DNA from: Treponema sp.
Lineage (GTDB): Bacteria > Spirochaetota > Spirochaetia > Treponematales > Treponemataceae
Direction of reading: 5' to 3'
Length of the DNA stretch: 19,619 nucleotides
Assembly (NCBI GenBank): GCA_012513125.1
Contig: JAAZCS010000122.1
Location: 1 to 19,619, forward strand
Both the position numbers and the translations under genes were made by a program. The first letter of the stretch is position 1. Each line of letters opens with the position of its first letter. Below the pieces are notes generated by a model, which saw nothing but the letters and a program-made list of their open reading frames with translations, was not told where the DNA came from and did no database searches. Of the stretch, positions 14,960 to 19,619 are shown one piece after another.

Positions 14960-15933
14960 TATTGTTCCTCTCTTACAGTTTCTTCATCCAAATCTTCATC
15001 GATTTCTATTACAGCTTCTTCAGGATTCTCAAATTTATCATCTTCAAGTAGAACAGCATCAGCATCTTCAATACCATCAACTGGTTCTGTTATTGGAGCT
15101 TCTTTATCTGCTTTTTCTGCATTTTGCTTGCTTTCTTCTACCTTTTTCTTAGCATTTTCTATTGCCAATTGAGCTGCAGCTCTTTTTTCAGAAACAGAAA
15201 CATATAAGTTTGTAAATATATCTTTTGAATCAGTATAGCTACTTAAAGCAGATTCTGGATTTTGCATAGAATATAGTGAATCACCTTTTTTGAAAGCTTC
15301 AACACCTTCTGTATATTTTTCCTTTTGAGAAACTCCTGCTTTTACAGAATCAGCATCTTTCTTTGCATTGAAAGCTTCTACTCGTTCATCTTTAGCTAAT
15401 TTTTTATATGCAATAGTCAAAACTTTATTAAAACTGCTATAAGCTTCCTGTGAAGAATTTAGCAATTCATCAGTTTTGAGTGTTTTCGAAGTAATTAGAA
15501 TATCAGTTTCACTCAATTTAGCTACACCTTTATCATAATCGGCTCTTGAATAATCAGCAAAATTATTATCATCAATCTTCTTTTTTGCTTTTGTTGCATT
15601 TAAGTATGCTGACAGAGCTAAATAATGCTTTTCAATATCCTTTCCGTCTCCATTTGGATTAGCACAAAACTCATCATACTCGCTATCTATTCTTGCTAAT
15701 AATTCACCAGCATTTTCTTTTGCCCCAGCATTAATTGCTAATTCACGGGCTTTTTCAATTCTGGCTTTTATTTCATCAACACTTTCTACAGAACTTTTAT
15801 TTGAATCATCTAATTCATCAGTTACAGTAGGTGCATCCAAATTTGTATCTACTTCGGCAACAGGTTTTGATCCACAAGATGCTAGAAAAAACAGCATTAA
15901 TAGAACCGTACCAAAAAAGGCGATTTTTTTCAT
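14959..15933 (-). CDS. Lipoprotein with helical repeats and acidic C-terminal tail
   Basis: The signal peptide MKKIAFFGTVLLMLFFLASC ends in the lipobox LASC with the lipidated Cys at residue 20. The remaining protein (to residue 324) is predicted mostly helical, rich in Ala, Lys and Glu, with segments such as ARELAINAGAKENAGELLAR that resemble TPR or DUF4398-type repeats. The last 47 residues contain 21 Asp or Glu against two basic residues. The frame extends upstream to 16005, but the ATG at 15933 follows GAGGT and gives the textbook signal peptide. The promoter is at 15996-16024. Probably a periplasm-facing structural or scaffold lipoprotein; no enzyme motif is seen. Confidence 0.85.
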   Translation of the reverse strand: MKKIAFFGTVLLMLFFLASCGSKPVAEVDTNLDAPTVTDELDDSNKSSVESVDEIKARIEKARELAINAGAKENAGELLARIDSEYDEFCANPNGDGKDIEKHYLALSAYLNATKAKKKIDDNNFADYSRADYDKGVAKLSETDILITSKTLKTDELLNSSQEAYSSFNKVLTIAYKKLAKDERVEAFNAKKDADSVKAGVSQKEKYTEGVEAFKKGDSLYSMQNPESALSSYTDSKDIFTNLYVSVSEKRAAAQLAIENAKKKVEESKQNAEKADKEAPITEPVDGIEDADAVLLEDDKFENPEEAVIEIDEDLDEETVREEQ

Positions 15934-15995
15934 GATAACCTCACAACTTTTATGTTTTAACAATTTTACTACACAATTTTCAATTATACAACGAT

Positions 15996-16024
15996 AATAT
16001 AGCAAGGTTTTCTTTATTTTACAA
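15996..16024 (-). promoter_or_regulatory. Promoter for the lipoprotein/LysM-like pair
   Basis: The minus strand reads TTGTAA (16024-16019) and TATATT (16001-15996) with a 17-base spacer, giving a leader of about 55 bases. A second TATAAT lies a little downstream without a good -35. The divergent PC4-like gene must be driven from the same 105-base gap, but its own promoter is not clear. Confidence 0.6.
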
Positions 16025-16038
16025 AATAGGAGTATTAT

Positions 16039-16263
16039 ATGGCTGATGAATTTTCATTTGAAATTGTTCAAAGTTTAGGTATTGTTGCTGAAGGAAAAGG
16101 TGGATGGAATATTGAGCTTAATCTTGTATCATGGGGAGGCAGACCTGCAAAATATGACATTAGAAGCTGGTCTCCAGACCATCAGAAGATGGGAAAAGGG
16201 TCAACTTTTACAAAAGAAGAAATCGTAGCACTTAAAGCTTTACTTCAAAAAACTGAGCTATAA
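16039..16263 (+). CDS. PC4/YdbC-type ssDNA-binding protein
   Basis: This 74-residue protein resembles the YdbC family, a bacterial version of the PC4 coactivator domain that dimerises and binds single-stranded DNA. Family features: EIVQSLGIVAEGKGGWNIELNLVSW, then PAKYDIRSWSPDHQKMGKGSTFTKEEI. AGGAG precedes the start. The gene is convergent with holA, and the two coding ends overlap by 19 bases, so no terminator separates them. Its role here is unproven, but a ssDNA binder next to a clamp-loader gene is consistent with work at replication or transcription bubbles. Confidence 0.85.
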   Translation: MADEFSFEIVQSLGIVAEGKGGWNIELNLVSWGGRPAKYDIRSWSPDHQKMGKGSTFTKEEIVALKALLQKTEL

Positions 16264-17270
16264 TCGGCAATTTGAGAACTGGCACCTTTCAACATAATTA
16301 TCTCATAAAGCATTTTTTGCAATAATATTTCTTCAAAGAAAGTGCCATCGCTTCTAATTACCATATCTGTTGATGCTAAAACTGAAAGAATTGCAACAGA
16401 TTGCCCATATGTCCACACTTTGGAAGCTTTTCTATACTGATTTTGCATCAATTTGCTGGCAAAACCATTAGTTTTTAGCGTAAAATCATCAGGAAGACTG
16501 TTATCATGACATATTTTATGCCACAAACAGAGTTTTCTAAAACAAGATGACAGACCTGCAATAATCATCACTGATGATGCATTTTTTGACAAACGAATTT
16601 TCTGAAGAATATTTATTGCATCTTCAAATCGTTTTTCCGAATTATTTGAATTATCAGAGATTTTATTAAACAAAGTAAATGCTGACTCTTCCCTGTTATG
16701 TGATAATATGGCATCTACTTCAGAAACAGTAATTTCATGATTCTTTGAAAAACACAAAAAAAATTTTGAACATTCCTGTTTTAAGGATTCGGTATTATTT
16801 TCAACCATCTCCAATATTAATTCTGCTGCGTCTTCTGTTATTGAATAAGAATTTTTTTTGAAATAATCATATAGCCAAGGCAATTTACGATCTTCAAACA
16901 TTTCCCAGAATTTCCGTTTATTTTGAACAGGAATCAACTTTTCTAATTTAGAATCAACAGAAATATCATCAGAAACAAGAATTAATACGGTAGATTCTGA
17001 CGGCTCTGATTTTAACCATTCATCAAGCATTAGAAGTTCATCTTTCTTTTTGAGTAATTCTGCATTTCTACACACGATACAAACGGCTGACGAAAAAAGA
17101 GTCCCGTTTTGAAGAATCGTCATTACTTGATCAAAAGAAGTTTCCTGCAAGAAAAATAATTGTTCATCAATTTCGCCAAATTTCTTTTTTAACGAGTTTT
17201 TAATCTTAGCAATTTCATCATTTCTTTCACCGGCTTCAGGACCTGTAAACAGATAAATGGAAGGAATCAT
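16245..17270 (-). CDS. holA: DNA polymerase III subunit delta
   Basis: The 341-residue protein fits the delta subunit of the clamp loader, which opens the sliding clamp. The N-terminal domain opens IYLFTGPEAGERNDEIAKIK, the degenerate nucleotide-binding fold of HolA. Middle and C-terminal parts match the family pattern: SVDSKLEKLIPVQNKRKFWE, an AAELILEMVENNTESLKQEC helix where delta proteins have a conserved Asn, and a collar domain. The sequence is divergent, so the call rests on overall pattern and length. It starts 1 base after the lexA stop, so it is co-translated with lexA. Its end overlaps the convergent PC4-like gene. Confidence 0.82.
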   Translation of the reverse strand: MIPSIYLFTGPEAGERNDEIAKIKNSLKKKFGEIDEQLFFLQETSFDQVMTILQNGTLFSSAVCIVCRNAELLKKKDELLMLDEWLKSEPSESTVLILVSDDISVDSKLEKLIPVQNKRKFWEMFEDRKLPWLYDYFKKNSYSITEDAAELILEMVENNTESLKQECSKFFLCFSKNHEITVSEVDAILSHNREESAFTLFNKISDNSNNSEKRFEDAINILQKIRLSKNASSVMIIAGLSSCFRKLCLWHKICHDNSLPDDFTLKTNGFASKLMQNQYRKASKVWTYGQSVAILSVLASTDMVIRSDGTFFEEILLQKMLYEIIMLKGASSQIADYSSVF

Positions 17271-17271
17271 A

Positions 17272-17883
17272 TCAATAAGTTCTTACAATATTTGAAAGAA
17301 TTCCAACAATTCTTACTTCTTGGCAATAAATTGCCTGAAAAGTTGGATTTTCTGGCTGAAGTCTTACTCTTGTAGCTTCTTTGTAATATCTTTTCAATGT
17401 AATTGCATCTTCAATAACGGCAACAACTATTTGACCATCGATTGCAGTGTTTGATTGTTCAACAACAGCCAAATCACCTTCAAGAATACCTGCATTTATC
17501 ATGCTAGTTCCCCTGACTCTTAATGCAAAATAATTTTTTCCAGGACGTACAAATGGTTCTGTTAAGTTTACGTAGCCGTCGAGATTTTCTTCACATAACA
17601 AAGGTTTTCCTGCTGCAACTGTACCCAAAAGGGGAACTTTTCCAACAAATAATTTTGGTTCTTTTTCTCTACAGTCTGACAGAACACGTATCGAACGAGA
17701 GCGTTTTTGGCATTGTGATAGATAGCCTTTTTTTTGCAATGCAGTAATATGATCTTGAACCGCTCTTAATGAGATGCCGAAATTTTCACTAATTTCTCTT
17801 ACTGTTGGTGGAAAAGCATTTTCATCAGAAAAATCAGAAATAAAAGTTAATACTTCTTTTTGACGATCTGTTATCTGTTTCAT
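17272..17883 (-). CDS. lexA: LexA repressor
   Basis: SOS repressor, 203 residues. The winged-helix DNA-binding domain covers about residues 1-70 (ITDRQKEVLTFISDF, PPTVREISENFGIS). The self-cleavage site is Ala91-Gly92 in GTVAAGKP. The catalytic pair is Ser127 in RGTSMINAG and Lys164 in ITLKRYY. All parts needed for RecA-stimulated cleavage are present. AAGGAGG precedes the start. It is third in the hprK-ptsH-lexA-holA run. No Bacillus-type or E. coli-type LexA box is seen nearby, so its operator in this lineage cannot be named from the sequence. Confidence 0.96.
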   Translation of the reverse strand: MKQITDRQKEVLTFISDFSDENAFPPTVREISENFGISLRAVQDHITALQKKGYLSQCQKRSRSIRVLSDCREKEPKLFVGKVPLLGTVAAGKPLLCEENLDGYVNLTEPFVRPGKNYFALRVRGTSMINAGILEGDLAVVEQSNTAIDGQIVVAVIEDAITLKRYYKEATRVRLQPENPTFQAIYCQEVRIVGILSNIVRTY

Positions 17884-17907
17884 TTCTCTTCCTCCTTATA
17901 AAAATGA

Positions 17908-18174
17908 CTATTCCTCTTCAAATTTACTCTCAAATAAAGCTTCTATTGCAGCGGCTGCAGCTACTTCGTCAGGACCTTCAACTTTCAAAGTAAGTTGAGT
18001 GTTGTATCCGGCTGCCATTGTAATAACACCCATAATGGATTTTGCATTCACAGTAGCGTCTTCTCTTTCCAAAGTTATTTCACTTTGAAATTTGCTTGAA
18101 GTTTGAGCAATAATAGCTGCCGGTCTTGCGTGAATTCCCGCTCTATTCTTTACAGTTAGAATTTTTTCTACCAT
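17908..18174 (-). CDS. ptsH: Phosphocarrier protein HPr
   Basis: This 88-residue phosphocarrier has His15 in AGIHARPA, the site phosphorylated by enzyme I, and Ser46 in NAKSIMGV, the regulatory site phosphorylated by HPr kinase. Both are intact. It lies 35 bases after hprK and 24 bases before lexA. Pairing with hprK suggests that HPr-Ser-P signalling is at least one of its roles. No enzyme I or sugar permease gene is in the window, so sugar uptake by the PTS cannot be judged from here. Confidence 0.97.
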   Translation of the reverse strand: MVEKILTVKNRAGIHARPAAIIAQTSSKFQSEITLEREDATVNAKSIMGVITMAAGYNTQLTLKVEGPDEVAAAAAIEALFESKFEEE

Positions 18175-18209
18175 ATTCTTATCCTTGACAGTTTTCTGTC
18201 TATTATATA

Positions 18210-19199
18210 TTAGTATGAATCATCATTGCCATAATAAGCAGCCTGAGCTTCACCTGATTCTATCCATTTTAAGACATTCTGATTAAAATCTTTAGCAGAA
18301 TTATATCCCATATTCTTTAATCTTTCATTCATTGCTGCAGCTTCAATAATAATTGGTAAGTTTCTTCCAGGACGAACAGGAATTTCAATTACAGGTATTT
18401 TGACACCCAAGAGTTCTTTGTATTTTTGATCAGTTCCCAATCTATCATACGCCTTACTTGAATCCCAATCTTCTAGTTGAACTATCATTTGAACTTCTTT
18501 TTGATCTCTGATGGCACCAACTCCATATAATTGTGAAATATTAATTATTCCCAAGCCTCTGATTTCCATATGGTGGCTAATTAATGTATTGGCACCTCGT
18601 CCTAAGATAATATTACCATTTACACAACGAGGCTCTACAACATCATCCGCAACAAGTCTATGACCTCTTTCTACCAATTCCAAAGCGGTTTCACTTTTTC
18701 CGACACCAGAATGTCCTGTCAGAAAGATTCCGATTCCGTAAACTTCTACCAAAACTCCATGAAGTGTTTTTCGTGGAGCAAATACATTTGAAAATGCCCT
18801 TACCAATCTATTTGAAAACTCTGTTGAGGTCAAATCACTTTGCAAAAGAGGACAAGCACTTTTTTCGGCTTCTTCTCTGAATTCTTCTGTTGGTTCCAAA
18901 TTATATGTAAAAATACAACAAGGAATAGGAGAGTTAAAAAAAGTTTTTATTGTGTCAAATGAATTTTCTTTGTGAAGACGATTTAAATATGCAGTTTCGC
19001 CACGACCAAAAAGTTGGATTCTATTACTAGCAAAAGATTCATAAAACCCCGAAAGAGCCAATCCTGGGCGATTAATCTCAGGGACAGTAATTGCTCGGGG
19101 CAATCCTCTTCTTCCTGCAATACACTTTAAGTGCAATGCATCGTGTCCGGAAAGTTCCAAATCGAGCAAATCTAAAACAGTAAATCTCTTATCTGCCAT
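18210..19199 (-). CDS. hprK: HPr kinase/phosphorylase
   Basis: Phosphorylates and dephosphorylates HPr at Ser46. The N-terminal domain (about residues 1-125) is followed by the kinase domain with Walker A GHSGVGKS (about 162-169), the ADDVVEPR segment, and the HprK signature MEIRGLGIINI (about 211-221). The frame opens at 19220, but that ATG falls between the -35 and -10 hexamers. The ATG at 19199 is the only sensible start and gives 329 residues beginning MADKRFTVLDLLDLELSGHD. It lies exactly where transcription is predicted to begin and has no ribosome-binding site, so the message is probably leaderless. Confidence 0.95.
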   Translation of the reverse strand: MADKRFTVLDLLDLELSGHDALHLKCIAGRRGLPRAITVPEINRPGLALSGFYESFASNRIQLFGRGETAYLNRLHKENSFDTIKTFFNSPIPCCIFTYNLEPTEEFREEAEKSACPLLQSDLTSTEFSNRLVRAFSNVFAPRKTLHGVLVEVYGIGIFLTGHSGVGKSETALELVERGHRLVADDVVEPRCVNGNIILGRGANTLISHHMEIRGLGIINISQLYGVGAIRDQKEVQMIVQLEDWDSSKAYDRLGTDQKYKELLGVKIPVIEIPVRPGRNLPIIIEAAAMNERLKNMGYNSAKDFNQNVLKWIESGEAQAAYYGNDDSY

Positions 19200-19205
19200 G
19201 ACAGT

Positions 19206-19234
19206 ACTATACACATACACTGATAAATTTTCAA
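19206..19234 (-). promoter_or_regulatory. Promoter of the hprK-ptsH-lexA-holA run
   Basis: The minus strand reads TTGAAA (19234-19229), a 17-base spacer, and TATAGT (19211-19206). The start of transcription, 6-8 bases further on, coincides with the hprK ATG at 19199. Confidence 0.7.
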
Positions 19235-19295
19235 TAAGTATTCATTTGTCTTTTCAAAATTTAAGTTGTATACTTTAAATGATGATAAAGACATC

Positions 19296-19314
19296 TGTTT
19301 ACATCTTGTGAACA
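19296..19314. repeat. Imperfect inverted repeat in the hprK/hibernation-factor gap
   Basis: TGTTTACA and TGTGAACA flank TCT, with 7 of 8 positions matching. It sits 23 bases before the start codon of the plus-strand gene. It has the shape of a regulator half-site pair but does not match the CRP, cre or Bacillus LexA consensus. No clear sigma70 promoter for the plus-strand gene is visible in this 138-base gap. Confidence 0.4.
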
Positions 19315-19337
19315 AAAAACACTTTAAGGAGATATTT

Positions 19338-19619
19338 ATGACATCATCAATTAAACCAGTAGGATTCACCCTAGAAGAAAAACAATCAGAAATGATTGAT
19401 TCAAAAATGAAGAGAATTTCATACGCAGAAGGTCTTATCGTTGATTTGATTTTAAGAATAAAACATGATAAAGCATATTCTTTTGATGCTACAGTTAATT
19501 TTAAATGGGGAACACAAGCTCATCTTACTTCAGAAGACTTTGATTTTGCTGCAGGATTAAATAAATTAATGGATGTTTTAGACAACAAAATTAAAAAAGA
19601 AAAAGATAAAGTACAAGAG
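19338..19619 (+). CDS. Ribosome hibernation promoting factor, HPF/RaiA family (3' end beyond window)
   Basis: The first 94 codons are visible and open: MTSSIKPVGFTLEEKQSEMI, then DSKMKRISYAEGLIVDLILR, a stretch with FDATVNFKWGTQAHLTSEDF, and ending DNKIKKEKDKVQE. The alpha-beta pattern (helix, strand pair, then an acidic D/E-containing turn and a second helix ending DVLDNKIKKEKDK) fits the HPF/RaiA fold, which binds the small subunit in resting cells. AAGGAG precedes the ATG by 7 bases. Similarity is at pattern level, so the family call is probable. Whether it is the short or long form cannot be told because the end is missing. It is divergent from hprK. Confidence 0.75.
   Translation, partial: MTSSIKPVGFTLEEKQSEMIDSKMKRISYAEGLIVDLILRIKHDKAYSFDATVNFKWGTQAHLTSEDFDFAAGLNKLMDVLDNKIKKEKDKVQE

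Noticed and set aside
17884..17907. LexA box before lexA
   Set aside because: The 24-base gap holds only the ribosome-binding site, with no paired GAAC/GTTC or CTG/CAG half-sites.
1..19619. CRISPR array, transposase, phage or defence island
   Set aside because: No regularly spaced repeats, transposase or integrase motifs, or phage structural genes were found; every gene is core housekeeping or envelope-related.

Overview
The window looks like a piece of the chromosome of a host-associated Treponema-like spirochaete. The DNA is AT-rich. The order rpmG-secE-nusG-rplKAJL-rpoBC with tRNA genes interleaved, the block hprK-ptsH-lexA-holA beside a divergent hibernation-factor gene, and Asn in place of Ser at the main rifampicin contact of RpoB all fit that group. 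The genus is inferred from gene order and protein features, without a database search.

Region 1 (1-8770, minus strand) is the transcription-translation cluster. A strong sigma70-type promoter at 8742-8770 reads into tRNA-Thr, rpmG, tRNA-Trp, secE, nusG, rplK, rplA, rplJ, rplL, rpoB and rpoC, and rpoC runs off the window start. Hairpins lie between nusG and rplK, ahead of rplL, and between rplL and rpoB. An extended -10 promoter lies ahead of rplL. Two anomalies stand out: rpoB has an in-frame TGA at codon 372 where a conserved Arg is expected, and tRNA-Thr(GGU) carries C rather than U at position 33.

Region 2 (8892-14267) is mostly single genes. On the plus strand are a serine acetyltransferase, radA, an hsp20 gene and a NUDIX hydrolase. 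On the minus strand are pgsA and a cytidylate-kinase-like protein. Between the acetyltransferase and radA, a complete minus-strand unit (TTGACA promoter, about 92 nt with three hairpins, terminator with a T7 tail) predicts an unannotated small RNA with a CU-rich unpaired stretch. hsp20 sits behind a textbook sigma54 (-24/-12) promoter.

Region 3 (14270-16263) holds an envelope gene pair, a lipoprotein with an acidic tail and a LysM-like exported protein, joined by a TAATG overlap. A divergent PC4/YdbC-type ssDNA-binding protein follows.

Region 4 (16245-19619) is a minus-strand run hprK, ptsH, lexA, holA, joining carbon-regulation phosphotransfer to SOS control and the replication clamp loader. 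Its promoter is placed so that hprK mRNA is predicted to be leaderless. A divergent ribosome hibernation factor gene is cut by the window end.

No insertion sequence, prophage, CRISPR array or defence island is visible. All noncoding stretches are shorter than 300 bases.
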